Positions 1 through 11,934 of a stretch of 64,000 bases of DNA are shown in pieces (positions within the stretch are counted from its first letter, which is position 1; every line of letters starts with the position of its first letter). Origin of the DNA: Novosphingobium sp. EMRT-2 (lineage in GTDB: Bacteria > Pseudomonadota > Alphaproteobacteria > Sphingomonadales > Sphingomonadaceae); NCBI RefSeq assembly GCF_005145025.1, contig NZ_CP039695.1, positions 1,607,501 through 1,671,500 on the forward strand, given 5' to 3'. The translations under genes and the position numbers were made by a program. Below the pieces are notes generated by a model that saw only the letters and a list, made by a program, of their open reading frames with translations, was not told the DNA's origin and did not search any database.

Positions 1-353
1 GCATGGCCCAGCCCCATCGGCACCTGCTGCCGCACCGTGACCAGATTGCCCGGCGGAATGCGCGTGGGCTCCAGAACCGCGAGATTCTTGCCGCGATCGG
101 CCATCGTGCGTTCCAGCTCGAACGCGGTATCGAAATGCTCCACGATCGAGGTCTTGCCGCGCCCGGTCACAAAAATCATCTGCTCGATCCCGGCCTCGCG
201 CGCCTCGTCGACCGCGTACTGGATCAGCGGCCGGTCGATGATCGGCAGCATTTCCTTCGGGATAGCCTTGGTCGCCGGCAGGAACCGCGTGCCCAGCCCC
301 GCGACGGGAAACACCGCCTTGCGGATCGGCTTGCGTTCGGTCGAACCCTTCAT
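1..353 (-). CDS. galU: UTP--glucose-1-phosphate uridylyltransferase (5' part, runs off the window)
   Basis: Only the first 117 codons are present; the gene continues beyond base 1. The enzyme makes UDP-glucose from UTP and glucose 1-phosphate for cell-envelope polysaccharides. The N-terminus carries the nucleotidyltransferase signature [19 protein letters not shown] near residues 19-37, followed by the [10 protein letters not shown] segment typical of GalU. The ATG at 353 is chosen because the conserved fold begins about ten residues after it. About 400 bp separate it from the sucD stop, so it is a separate transcription unit. Family assignment is secure; the C-terminal half cannot be examined. 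Confidence 0.93.
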   Translation of the reverse strand, partial: MKGSTERKPIRKAVFPVAGLGTRFLPATKAIPKEMLPIIDRPLIQYAVDEAREAGIEQMIFVTGRGKTSIVEHFDTAFELERTMADRGKNLAVLEPTRIPPGNLVTVRQQVPMGLGH

Positions 354-672
354 GCTCACTCCTCGATAGCGTTACGGCCAGAGCATCACCCGGCGTTGCT
401 CCGACATTGCCATGCGCCCCGCACTCTTTTGTATGCCCGACGCTTGCTGCGCCAAGGCTTTGCGCCCGCCTGTTCCACCAGGGGGCACCAGACGCGGAAT
501 GGCTCCGCTACACCCTGCTCATGCGACACGGCCGTGACATAAGGCACAACGAATGTTGCATTGCAACAAAATGAAACAGCTTTTCGTAGCCCGCTGAAAG
601 CGCTGCGCTATTCCGCTGGCTGTCTATCGCAGAGGAAGCTTTGACATAGCGTTACCGGCCGCCGGAACGAAA
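354..672. other. Intergenic region upstream of galU
   Basis: This stretch of about 320 bp lies between the galU start and the terminator behind sucD. I see no credible coding sequence; the open frames across it are extensions of galU antisense. It should contain the galU promoter on the minus strand, but I cannot place -35/-10 boxes with confidence. Its one clear structure is the palindrome at 554-568, listed separately. Confidence 0.6.
554..568. promoter_or_regulatory. 15-bp palindrome TGTTGCATTGCAACA, operator-like
   Basis: This is a perfect inverted repeat around a central T, about 200 bp upstream of galU. The 14 bases TGCATTGCAACAAA (557-570) recur exactly at 41774-41787 upstream of usg. 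Its core TGC-N3-GCA resembles the dyad described for PhaR-type repressors of polyhydroxyalkanoate genes in other alphaproteobacteria. That link is inference, and no PHA gene lies nearby. Confidence 0.4.
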
Positions 673-694
673 AAGGGAGCCATAAGGCTCCCTT
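670..694 (-). terminator. Rho-independent terminator of the propionate/sucCD operon
   Basis: On the minus strand the transcript forms the stem AAGGGAGCC / GGCTCCCTT (positions 673-694, loop TTAT) followed directly by a run of T (plus-strand AAAAA at 670-674). It lies about 60 bp downstream of the sucD stop codon, where the ten-gene minus-strand array ends. Confidence 0.85.
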
Positions 695-754
695 TCCCGT
701 TTCCGTGCCGGTCCCGGCCCGTCCAGCTTGCGCCGGAACCGGGCACCGAGCGCC

Positions 755-1636
755 TTACTTGAGCGCTTCGGCCAGCGTTTCGCCCAGCAGGCTGGGCGAG
801 GGGGAAACGCGGATGCCCGCCGCTTCCATCGCCGCGATCTTGCTTTCCGCATCGCCCTTGCCGCCCGAAACGATCGCGCCAGCGTGGCCCATGCGGCGGC
901 CCGGAGGCGCCGAACGGCCGGCGATGAAGCCGGCCATCGGCTTCTTGCGGCCGCGCTTGGCCTCGTCGATCAGGAACTGCGCGGCCTGCTCCTCGGCGTC
1001 GCCGCCGATTTCGCCGATCATGATGATCGACTTGGTCTCTTCGTCCGCCAGGAACAGTTCCAGCACATCGATGAAGTTGGTGCCGTTGACCGGGTCACCA
1101 CCGATGCCGACGGCCGTGGTCTGGCCAAGGCCGATGTTCGAGGTCTGGAACACCGCTTCATAGGTCAGCGTGCCCGAACGCGAGACCACGCCGACCGAAC
1201 CCTTCTTGAAGATGGAGCCGGGCATGATGCCGATCTTGCATTCGTCCGGCGTCAGCACGCCAGGGCAGTTCGGGCCGATCAGGCGCGACTTGCTGCCCGA
1301 AAGCGCGCGCTTCACGCGCACCATGTCGAGCACCGGAATGCCTTCGGTGATGCAGACGATCAGTTCCATCTGCGCATCGATCGCCTCGAGAATGGCGTCG
1401 GCCGCGCCCGGAGGCGGCACGTAGATGCACGAAGCGGTGGCGCCGGTGGCGGCCTTCGCCTCGGCGACAGTGTCATACTGCGGCAGGCCGATGTGGGTTG
1501 TGCCGCCCTTGCCCGGCGTCACGCCCGCAACCATCTGCGTGCCATAGTCCAGCGCCGCCTGCGTGTGGAACGCACCGGTCTTGCCGGTCATCCCCTGGGT
1601 GATGACCTTGGTGTTCTTGTTGACGAGAATGCTCAT
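755..1636 (-). CDS. sucD: Succinate--CoA ligase (ADP-forming) subunit alpha
   Basis: SucD is the CoA-binding, phosphohistidine-carrying subunit of succinyl-CoA synthetase in the TCA cycle. The protein has 293 residues, the normal length. The N-terminal Rossmann CoA-binding domain starts with [13 protein letters not shown], the GPNCPG motif sits near residue 121, and the phosphorylated histidine is H251 in GRRMGHAGA. It begins 3 bp after sucC ends, so the two are translationally linked. As last gene of the propionate operon it handles the succinyl-CoA made by methylmalonyl-CoA mutase as well as TCA flux. Confidence 0.97.
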   Translation of the reverse strand: MSILVNKNTKVITQGMTGKTGAFHTQAALDYGTQMVAGVTPGKGGTTHIGLPQYDTVAEAKAATGATASCIYVPPPGAADAILEAIDAQMELIVCITEGIPVLDMVRVKRALSGSKSRLIGPNCPGVLTPDECKIGIMPGSIFKKGSVGVVSRSGTLTYEAVFQTSNIGLGQTTAVGIGGDPVNGTNFIDVLELFLADEETKSIIMIGEIGGDAEEQAAQFLIDEAKRGRKKPMAGFIAGRSAPPGRRMGHAGAIVSGGKGDAESKIAAMEAAGIRVSPSPSLLGETLAEALK

Positions 1637-1639
1637 GGT

Positions 1640-2839
<1,200 letters not shown>

Positions 2840-2890
2840 GATCCCTCCTGGGGTGGAATGGAAACTGCGAATCGGTAGCCCTCTCGGGCC

Positions 2891-3823
2891 TTAGAGCTTG
2901 CTCGTCAACTCCGGGACGGCGGAAAAGAGGTCCGCCACCAGGCCGATATCGGCGACCTGGAAGATGGGGGCGTCCTCGTCCTTGTTGATGGCGATGATGG
3001 TCTTGGAATCCTTCATGCCGGCGAGGTGCTGGATGGCGCCGGAGATGCCGACGGCGATATAGACTTCGGGGGCGACGATCTTGCCCGTCTGGCCCACCTG
3101 GTAGTCGTTGGGCACATAGCCCGCGTCCACCGCCGCGCGGCTCGCGCCCACGCCCGCGCCCAGCTTGTCCGCCAGCGGCACGATCACCTGCTCGAACGTC
3201 GCCGCGTCCTTCAGCGCCCGCCCGCCCGAGACGATGATCTTGGCCGAGGTCAGTTCGGGACGCTCGCTCTTGGCGATCTCCGCGCCCACGAAGCTGCTCG
3301 TCCCCGCATCGGCCGCGCCGCCCACCGCCTCGATGGCCGCGCTGCCGCCGTCCGCCGCCGCCTTGGCAAAGGCCGTGCCGCGCACCGTGATCACCAGCTT
3401 GGCGTCGCCGCTCTCCACCGTGGCAATGGCGTTGCCCGCGTAGATCGGCCGCGTGAACGTCTTCGGCCCTTCCACCGAGAGAATGTCCGAGATCTGCATC
3501 ACGTCGAGCAGCGCCGCCACGCGCGGCGCCACGTTCTTGCCCGTCGTCGTCGCCGGCGCCACGAACGCGTCGTAGTCCGCCATCAGCCCCGCCACCAGCG
3601 GCGCCACGTTCTCCGCCAGCGCGTTGGCCAGGCTCGCGTCATCGGCCGTGACCACCTTGGCCACGCCCGCGATCCGCGCCGCCGCCTGGGCCACGCCGTC
3701 CACGCCCGCGCCCGCCACCAGCAGCGTCACCTCGCCCAGCTGCGCCGCCGCGCTCACCGCCGACAGCGTCGCATCCTTCACCGCCGAACCATCGTGTTCG
3801 ACCCATACCAGTGCCTTGGTCAT
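2891..3823 (-). CDS. etfA: Electron transfer flavoprotein subunit alpha (FixB family)
   Basis: EtfA, with EtfB, is the soluble FAD protein that accepts electrons from acyl-CoA dehydrogenases and passes them to ETF:ubiquinone oxidoreductase. The 310-residue protein has the N-terminal ETF domain ([12 protein letters not shown]) and the C-terminal FAD-binding domain with [27 protein letters not shown] split over residues about 240-266, which is diagnostic. It starts 1 bp after the etfB stop. No dehydrogenase gene is adjacent, so it probably serves the cell's whole beta-oxidation. Confidence 0.96.
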   Translation of the reverse strand: MTKALVWVEHDGSAVKDATLSAVSAAAQLGEVTLLVAGAGVDGVAQAAARIAGVAKVVTADDASLANALAENVAPLVAGLMADYDAFVAPATTTGKNVAPRVAALLDVMQISDILSVEGPKTFTRPIYAGNAIATVESGDAKLVITVRGTAFAKAAADGGSAAIEAVGGAADAGTSSFVGAEIAKSERPELTSAKIIVSGGRALKDAATFEQVIVPLADKLGAGVGASRAAVDAGYVPNDYQVGQTGKIVAPEVYIAVGISGAIQHLAGMKDSKTIIAINKDEDAPIFQVADIGLVADLFSAVPELTSKL

Positions 3824-3824
3824 C

Positions 3825-4571
3825 TCAGGCTACTCCCAGTTCCTTGAGCTTGGCCACCAGCGCGTCCACGTCGGCCACCTTGATCCCCGCCTGCCGCACC
3901 GGCGGCTCCGATACCTTCAGCGTCTTCAGGCGCGGGCTCGTGTCCACGCCGTAGTCCCCCGGCGCCTTCGTCGCCAAGGGCTTGCTCTTCGCCTTCATGA
4001 TGTTGGGCAGCGAGGCATAGCGCGGCTCGTTCAGCCGCAGGTCCGTCGTCACCACCGCCGGCAGCGCCAGCCGCACCGTCTCCAGACCGCCGTCGATCTC
4101 GCGCTTCACCACCACGGCGTCGCCGTCCACCGTCACCTCGTTGGCGAACGTCCCCTGCGGACGGCCCAGCAGCGCCGCCACCATCTGCCCCACCTGGTTC
4201 GAATCATCGTCGATCGCCTGCTTGCCCGTGATGATCAGGCCCGGCTGCTCTTCATCGGCAATCCCCTTGACGATCTTCGCCACCGCCAGCGGTTCCACCT
4301 CGTCGTCCGACTGCACCAGGATCGCTCGGTCCGCGCCCATCGCCAAGGCCGTGCGCAGCGTCTCCTGCGCCTTCGCCGGTCCCACCGACACCGCCACGAT
4401 CTCCGACACCACGCCCTTCTCCTTCAGGCGGATCGCTTCCTCCACCGCGATCTCGTCGAACGGGTTCATGCTCATCTTCACGTTCGCCAAATCAACACCC
4501 GTGCCATCCCCCTTCACCCGGGGCTTCACGTTGTAATCAATCACCCGCTTCACGCAGACCAGGGCTTTCAT
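3825..4571 (-). CDS. etfB: Electron transfer flavoprotein subunit beta (FixA family)
   Basis: The 248-residue protein begins [19 protein letters not shown] and contains the [13 protein letters not shown]-binding signature region near residue 122, with the GLETV recognition-loop segment near 161. It pairs with EtfA one base downstream. It follows pccA by 48 bp on the same strand. Length and motifs match group I (housekeeping) ETF rather than nitrogen-fixation FixA, since no nif or fix genes are present. Confidence 0.96.
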   Translation of the reverse strand: MKALVCVKRVIDYNVKPRVKGDGTGVDLANVKMSMNPFDEIAVEEAIRLKEKGVVSEIVAVSVGPAKAQETLRTALAMGADRAILVQSDDEVEPLAVAKIVKGIADEEQPGLIITGKQAIDDDSNQVGQMVAALLGRPQGTFANEVTVDGDAVVVKREIDGGLETVRLALPAVVTTDLRLNEPRYASLPNIMKAKSKPLATKAPGDYGVDTSPRLKTLKVSEPPVRQAGIKVADVDALVAKLKELGVA

Positions 4572-4619
4572 TGCAGCGTTCCTCTCTTCGACGGGGCGGC
4601 AGGCGCGGCCCCGGATGAC

Positions 4620-6641
4620 TTATTCAAGTTCCAGAATGATGGCATCCACGGCCAGGCTGTCGCCCGCCTTGGCATTGACGGCCTTGACCTTGCCCGCCTT
4701 TTCCGCGCGCAGGATGTTTTCCATCTTCATGGCCTCGACCACCGCGAGCGGCTGCCCCGCCTCCACCGTATCGCCTTCGCCCACGTTCAGCGCCACGAGC
4801 AGGCCCGGCATCGGGCAGACGAGGTACTTGGACATATCCGGCGGCACCTTCTCGATCATGTGCCGCGCCAGATGCGCGATGTGCCCCGGCAGGACCTGGA
4901 CATCGTGGATCGCACCGCGCGTGGTCAGGCGCAGGCCCGAAGCCTTCGCCTCGACCTTGACGATCAGCGCCTCGCCATCGGCCTCGGCATGAATGAGGCG
5001 ATCGCCCGGCGTGTATTCGAGCGCGAGGTCGATCTCGGCCCCGTCGACCGTGATCGTGTTGCCGCCCACTTCGACCGCGTGGGTTTCGCCGGCGATCTTC
5101 ACCGCCCACGACGACGGCGGATCGAGTTCGTCGCCCAACTGCCCGTCGATCTGCCGCGAACGGTCGGCCCGCGCCGTGGCGAGGAAGCCCGCCAGCCCCG
5201 CCAGCGTGCGCTTCAGCGCATCCGACGTTGCCGCTCCGTGGAAGCCTTCGGGATATTCCTCGGCAATGAAGCCGGTGGTCAGCTCGCCCGACCGGAAGCG
5301 CGGGTGCTGCATGATCGCGCTGACGAAATCGATGTTGTGGCCGAGCCCCTCGATCTCGAAAGCATCGAGCGCGGCAATCTGCCGGTCCGCCGCCTCGTCG
5401 CGCGTCCGCCCCCAGGTGATCAGCTTGGCGATCATCGGGTCGTAGAACATCGAGACTTCGCCGCCTTCATAGACGCCGTCGTCCACGCGCACGCCATCGA
5501 CGCCGCGACGGCCATTGGCCTCGCCATCGTCGGTCCAGCCGGCCAGCGGCGGATTGTAGCGGACCAGGCGTCCGGTCGAGGGCAGGAAGCCGCGATAGGG
5601 GTCTTCGGCATAGACGCGGTTCTCGATGGCCCAGCCGTCGATCTTCACGTCGTCCTGCGTCATCGCCAGCTTCTCGCCATAGGCGACGCGGATCATCTGT
5701 TCGACCAGGTCGATGCCGGTGATGGCCTCGGTGACGGGATGCTCCACCTGCAGGCGGGTGTTCATTTCCAGGAAGTAGAAGCTCTCGCCCGTCTTGTCCG
5801 CGCCCGAGACGATCAGCTCGACGGTGCCGGCCGAATAGTAGCCCACCGCCCGCGCCAGCGCGACGCACTGCTCGCCCATCGCCTTGCGCATCTTGGGCGT
5901 GACGAACGGCGAAGGCGCTTCCTCCACCACCTTCTGGTGGCGGCGCTGGATCGAGCATTCGCGTTCGTTGAGGTAAAGGATGTTGCCGTGCTGGTCGCCC
6001 AGGATCTGAATCTCGATGTGGCGCGGGTCGAGAATGAATTTCTCGATGAACACGCGATCGTCACCGAACGAATTGAGGCCCTCGCGCTTCACGCTCTCGA
6101 AGCCTTCGCGCACGTCCTTCTCGCTGTAGGCCAGGCGCATGCCCTTGCCGCCACCGCCGGCCGAGGCCTTCATCATCACCGGATAGCCGATCTCGTTGGA
6201 GATGCGCACCGCGTGCTCGGTATCCTCGATCTCGCCCACGAAGCCGGGTACCACGTTGACGCCCGCCTGCTTGGCCAGCTTCTTGGATTCGATCTTGTCG
6301 CCCATCGCCGCGATCGCGCCGACCGGCGGCCCGATGAACGCGATGTTCTCCGCCGCCAGCGCCTCGGCGAACGACGTCCGCTCGGACAGGAAGCCATAGC
6401 CCGGATGCACCGCTTCCGCGCCGGTCTGCTTGCACGCCGCGATAATCTTGTCCGCGATCAGGTACGACTGCGCGGCCGGCGACGGACCGATATGCACCGC
6501 CTCGTCCGCCATCTGCACGAACGGCGCGCGCGCATCGGCATCCGAATAGACGGCCACCGTCCGGATACCCATCCGGCGGGCGGTCTTGATGACGCGGCAG
6601 GCGATTTCGCCACGGTTGGCGATGAGGATTTTCTTGAACAT
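4620..6641 (-). CDS. pccA: Propionyl-CoA carboxylase alpha subunit (biotin carboxylase + biotin carrier)
   Basis: PccA carboxylates its own biotin with ATP and bicarbonate; PccB then transfers the carboxyl to propionyl-CoA. The ATG at 6641 starts the canonical MFKKILIANRGEIACRVI; the open frame extends upstream only by chance through metY antisense. The 673 residues hold an N-terminal biotin carboxylase (ATP-grasp, glycine-rich GGGGKGMR near 165), a BT linker domain, and a C-terminal biotinyl domain with EAMKM, biotinylated lysine about K639. Its partner pccB is the first gene of the same operon, five genes upstream. Propionyl-CoA is the expected substrate from context; related enzymes also take acetyl-CoA or methylcrotonyl-CoA. 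Confidence 0.95.
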   Translation of the reverse strand: MFKKILIANRGEIACRVIKTARRMGIRTVAVYSDADARAPFVQMADEAVHIGPSPAAQSYLIADKIIAACKQTGAEAVHPGYGFLSERTSFAEALAAENIAFIGPPVGAIAAMGDKIESKKLAKQAGVNVVPGFVGEIEDTEHAVRISNEIGYPVMMKASAGGGGKGMRLAYSEKDVREGFESVKREGLNSFGDDRVFIEKFILDPRHIEIQILGDQHGNILYLNERECSIQRRHQKVVEEAPSPFVTPKMRKAMGEQCVALARAVGYYSAGTVELIVSGADKTGESFYFLEMNTRLQVEHPVTEAITGIDLVEQMIRVAYGEKLAMTQDDVKIDGWAIENRVYAEDPYRGFLPSTGRLVRYNPPLAGWTDDGEANGRRGVDGVRVDDGVYEGGEVSMFYDPMIAKLITWGRTRDEAADRQIAALDAFEIEGLGHNIDFVSAIMQHPRFRSGELTTGFIAEEYPEGFHGAATSDALKRTLAGLAGFLATARADRSRQIDGQLGDELDPPSSWAVKIAGETHAVEVGGNTITVDGAEIDLALEYTPGDRLIHAEADGEALIVKVEAKASGLRLTTRGAIHDVQVLPGHIAHLARHMIEKVPPDMSKYLVCPMPGLLVALNVGEGDTVEAGQPLAVVEAMKMENILRAEKAGKVKAVNAKAGDSLAVDAIILELE

Positions 6642-6673
6642 GCCTATCTTTCCGTCGCTGCAATTACCGTAAT

Positions 6674-7957
6674 TCAGACCTGCTCCAGCGCCTGCGCCAG
6701 ATCGGCCACGATGTCGTCGATGTGCTCGATGCCCACCGAGACGCGCACCGTGTCCGGCCCTGCCCCCGCGGCGACCAGTTCTTCCTCGCCCAACTGGCTG
6801 TGCGTGGTCGAGGCGGGGTGGATGATGAGCGAGCGGGTGTCGCCGATGTTGGCGAGGTGGCTGAACAGCTTGGCCGACTGGACGAGCTTCACCCCCGCCT
6901 CGTACCCGCCCTTCACGCCGAAGGTGAATACCGCGCCGCCCTTGCCGCCAAGGTACTGCTTCGCCAGTTGGTGATAGGGGTCTTCCGGCAGTCCCGCATA
7001 GCTCACCCACGCCACCTTCGGATGGTTCTGCAGCCACTGCGCCAGGTGCAGCGCATTGCTGCAATGGCGCTCCATGCGCAGGGCCAGCGTTTCCATGCCG
7101 GTCAGCGTGAGGAAGGCATTCATCGGCGCCATGGCAGGGCCAAGGTCGCGCAGGCCCAGCACGCGGCAGCCGATGATGAAGGCGATCGGGCCGACGGGCT
7201 TCAACGCCTCGGTCAGCACCGCGCCATGGTAGCTGGGGTTGGGCTGGGTGAGCGAGGGGAACTTGTCGCTGGCCGCCCAGTCGAACTTGCCCGAATCCAC
7301 GATCAGGCCGCCGATGGAATTGCCGTGGCCGTTGAGGAACTTGGTGCACGAATGGACGACGATGTCCGCGCCATGCTCGATCGGGCGGCACAGCGCGGGG
7401 CTGGCCATGGTGTTGTCCACGATCAGCGGCACGCCCGCCGCATGGGCGATGTCGGCAATCGCCGCGATGTCCTGCACCACGCCACCGGGGTTGGCGAGGC
7501 TTTCGATGAACACGCCGCGCGTCTTGTCGGTGATCGCCGCGGCGACGGCGGCAGGATCGTCGGCGTCGACGAACACCGCCTTCCAGCCGAACTTGGCGAA
7601 GCTGTGCGCGAACTGGTTGAGCGTGCCACCATAGAGCTTCTTGGCGGCCACGATCTCGCAGCCCGGCTCCATCAGGGTGTGGAACACGATGAACTGCGCG
7701 GCATGGCCCGATGCCACGCCCAGCGCGCCCACGCCCCCTTCCAGCGCCGCGATCTTCGCTTCGAGCGCAGCGTTGGTGGGGTTCATGATGCGGGTGTAGA
7801 TATTGCCGAATTCGGCGAGGGCGAAGAGGTTCGCCGCGTGTTCGGCACTGTCGAACACATAGCTCGCCGTCTGGTAGATCGGCGTGATCCGCGCCTTGGT
7901 CGTCGGATCAGGCGCGCACCCGGCGTGGACCGTCAGCGTCTCAAGCTTCTGCGTCAT
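6674..7957 (-). CDS. metY: O-acetylhomoserine aminocarboxypropyltransferase / sulfhydrylase (Cys/Met metabolism PLP enzyme)
   Basis: The 427-residue PLP enzyme has the MetY-type N-terminus (ETLTVHAGCAPDPTTKAR), the NIYTRIMNPTN motif near residue 51 and the Schiff-base lysine in SCTKFLNGHG near residue 208. MetY makes homocysteine from O-acetylhomoserine and sulfide. Its position inside a propionate operon is odd. A gamma-lyase activity would release 2-oxobutyrate, a propionyl-CoA precursor, and members of this fold include methionine gamma-lyases. Sequence motifs favour MetY, so the catabolic role is inference. It is 33 bp from scpA and 32 bp from pccA. Confidence 0.9.
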   Translation of the reverse strand: MTQKLETLTVHAGCAPDPTTKARITPIYQTASYVFDSAEHAANLFALAEFGNIYTRIMNPTNAALEAKIAALEGGVGALGVASGHAAQFIVFHTLMEPGCEIVAAKKLYGGTLNQFAHSFAKFGWKAVFVDADDPAAVAAAITDKTRGVFIESLANPGGVVQDIAAIADIAHAAGVPLIVDNTMASPALCRPIEHGADIVVHSCTKFLNGHGNSIGGLIVDSGKFDWAASDKFPSLTQPNPSYHGAVLTEALKPVGPIAFIIGCRVLGLRDLGPAMAPMNAFLTLTGMETLALRMERHCSNALHLAQWLQNHPKVAWVSYAGLPEDPYHQLAKQYLGGKGGAVFTFGVKGGYEAGVKLVQSAKLFSHLANIGDTRSLIIHPASTTHSQLGEEELVAAGAGPDTVRVSVGIEHIDDIVADLAQALEQV

Positions 7958-7990
7958 GGCATCCTCCTTCGTGTAGCGCGCGCGACCCTA

Positions 7991-10147
<2,157 letters not shown>

Positions 10148-10149
10148 GC

Positions 10150-10279
10150 CCTCTCCCCGGTCGGGGAGAGGATACGCAGGCTAGGCAGCTTGCTGCCTAG
10201 CCGAAGTTGGAGAGGGGCCTTGCGACGCTTTGGGTGCGCGCGCCCCCTCTCCCAACCCTCTCCCCTGAAGGGGAGAGGG
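10150..10279. repeat. Cluster of REP-like palindromes inside the operon
   Basis: The only long gap in the propionate operon (between mce and scpA) is filled with inverted repeats. Hairpin 1 is CCTCTCCCC/GGGGAGAGG at 10150-10171, hairpin 2 is CTAGGCAGC/GCTGCCTAG at 10181-10200, and hairpin 3 is CCCTCTCCCC/GGGGAGAGGG at 10256-10279. A further pair GGAGAGGGG / CCCCTCTCC (10209-10217, 10244-10252) lies between. The CCCTCTCCCC motif is typical of REP/BIME-like intergenic repeats in proteobacteria. They could protect or process the mRNA. No T-run makes any of them a clean terminator. Confidence 0.75.
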
Positions 10280-10287
10280 CTAGAAGC

Positions 10288-10725
10288 TCAGTGCCCGCCC
10301 TTGGGCGTCTCCATGATCTCGGTCAGCTGCCCGCCCATGTCCTTGGGGTGGACGAAGAAGATCAGCGTGCCGTGCGCGCCGATGCGGGGTTCGCCGAGCA
10401 CGCGCTTGCCCTGGGCTTCGAACCAGGCCTTCGCTGCGTGGATGTCGGGCACTTCGTAGCAAAGGTGGTGCTGGCCACCCAGGGGATTGGCGGCGAGCCA
10501 CTTGCCCACGGCGCTGTCCGGGCTGGTCGGCTCGATCAGCTCGATCTGCGTGCCGGCAGTACCGTTCTCACCCGGCGTGTTGACGAACGCCACGCGCACC
10601 TGCTGGCTTTCCAGCACGAACGGCTCGGTGATCTCGCTCGCGCCCATGACGTCGCGGTAGAAGGCGATGGAAGCGTTCATGTCAGGCGTGGCGACGCCGA
10701 CGTGGTTCAAGCGGCCCAGTTTCAT
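10288..10725 (-). CDS. mce: Methylmalonyl-CoA epimerase
   Basis: Mce interconverts (S)- and (R)-methylmalonyl-CoA, linking the carboxylase to the mutase. The 145-residue protein is a glyoxalase/VOC-fold single unit: KLGRLNHVGVATPDM at the N-terminus (metal histidine in NHVG), a central QHHLCYEV histidine, and an ELIEP glutamate. The ATG at 10725 lies 1 bp after the thiolase stop. An alternative ATG at 10740 would overlap the thiolase by 14 bp and adds five non-conserved residues. Pathway context with pccA, pccB and scpA makes the assignment strong. Confidence 0.93.
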   Translation of the reverse strand: MKLGRLNHVGVATPDMNASIAFYRDVMGASEITEPFVLESQQVRVAFVNTPGENGTAGTQIELIEPTSPDSAVGKWLAANPLGGQHHLCYEVPDIHAAKAWFEAQGKRVLGEPRIGAHGTLIFFVHPKDMGGQLTEIMETPKGGH

Positions 10726-10726
10726 C

Positions 10727-11905
10727 TCAGACCCTTTCAATGACCATGGCGATGCCCTGACCGCCGCCGATGCACATGGTGATCAGGCCGTACTTGCCGC
10801 CGGTGCGCTGCAACTCGTACATCGTCTTGACCGTCAGGATCGCGCCGGTCGCGCCGATCGGGTGGCCGAGCGAGATGCCCGAGCCGTTGACGTTGGTCTT
10901 GGCCGGATCGAAGCCGAGTTCCTTGGCGACGCCACAGGCTTGCGCGGCAAACGCCTCATTGCTCTCAATCACGTCGATCTGGTCGAGCGAGAGACCTGCC
11001 CGCTGCAGCGCCACCGGCACCGCCTTGACCGGGCCGAGGCCCATCACACTGGGTTCAACGCCCGCATGGCCCCAGCCGAGGATCTTCGCCATCGGCTTCA
11101 GGCCAAGTTCTGCCACCGCCTTGCCGCTGGCAAGCACGACGGCCGCCGCACCGTCATTGATGCCGCTCGCGTTGCCTGCGGTGACCGTGCCGTCCTTCTT
11201 GAACACAGGCTTGAGGCCAGCGAGCGATTCCGCCGTCGTCTCGCCGCGCACGTGCTCGTCGGTGTCGAACACGGTCACGCCCTTGCGGGTCTTGATCTCG
11301 ACCGGGACGATCTGGTCCTTGAAGTAACCCGCGGCGATGGCCGCAGCGGCGCGTTTGTGGCTTTCCGCAGCCAGCGCGTCCTGATCCTCGCGGCTGATCG
11401 CGCAGCGTTCCGCCACGTTTTCCGCCGTCACGCCCATGTGGATGCCTTCGAACGGATCGTGCAGCGCGCCGAGCATCGCGTCCATCAGCACCTGATCGCC
11501 CATCTTCTGGCCGTTGCGCGCGGTGAGAATCATGTGCGGCGCGTTCGACATGCTTTCCGCGCCGCCGCCGACGGCAATGTCCTGCTCGCCCAGGGCAATG
11601 CCCTGTGCTGCCGAAACGATCGCCTGCAGGCCCGAACCGCACAGGCGGTTGACGTTCATGGCCGGGGCCTCGATCGGCACGCCCGCGTTCACCGCAGCGA
11701 CGCGGCTGACGTAGGCATCCTTGGGCTGGGTGGGTACGACGGTGCCGATCACCACGTTCTGTACCTTGTCCGCAGTGATCCCGGCGCGGGCAATGGCTTC
11801 CTTGATCACGATCGCGCCCGTCTCTGCCGGACGCAGCGGGGCAAGGCTGCCGCCGAAGGAGCCGATCGCGGTACGCGCGCCCGAGACGATGTAGATGTCG
11901 GTCAT
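10727..11905 (-). CDS. Acetyl-CoA C-acetyltransferase (thiolase)
   Basis: The 392-residue thiolase has the three catalytic residues: acyl-accepting C89 in NRLCGSG, the histidine in GHPIGATGA near residue 348, and C378 in MCIGGGQG. Length and motifs match biosynthetic PhaA/AtoB-type acetyl-CoA acetyltransferases. The ATG at 11905 (MTDIYIVSGARTAIG) is used because the fold begins there; a 20-residue upstream extension overlaps pccB. In the operon it may cleave 3-ketovaleryl-CoA to propionyl-CoA and acetyl-CoA, or feed PHA synthesis. The sequence cannot decide between these. Confidence 0.93.
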   Translation of the reverse strand: MTDIYIVSGARTAIGSFGGSLAPLRPAETGAIVIKEAIARAGITADKVQNVVIGTVVPTQPKDAYVSRVAAVNAGVPIEAPAMNVNRLCGSGLQAIVSAAQGIALGEQDIAVGGGAESMSNAPHMILTARNGQKMGDQVLMDAMLGALHDPFEGIHMGVTAENVAERCAISREDQDALAAESHKRAAAAIAAGYFKDQIVPVEIKTRKGVTVFDTDEHVRGETTAESLAGLKPVFKKDGTVTAGNASGINDGAAAVVLASGKAVAELGLKPMAKILGWGHAGVEPSVMGLGPVKAVPVALQRAGLSLDQIDVIESNEAFAAQACGVAKELGFDPAKTNVNGSGISLGHPIGATGAILTVKTMYELQRTGGKYGLITMCIGGGQGIAMVIERV

Positions 11906-11934
11906 TGTCGGTCTTTCCAAAATCCGGGGGCAGA

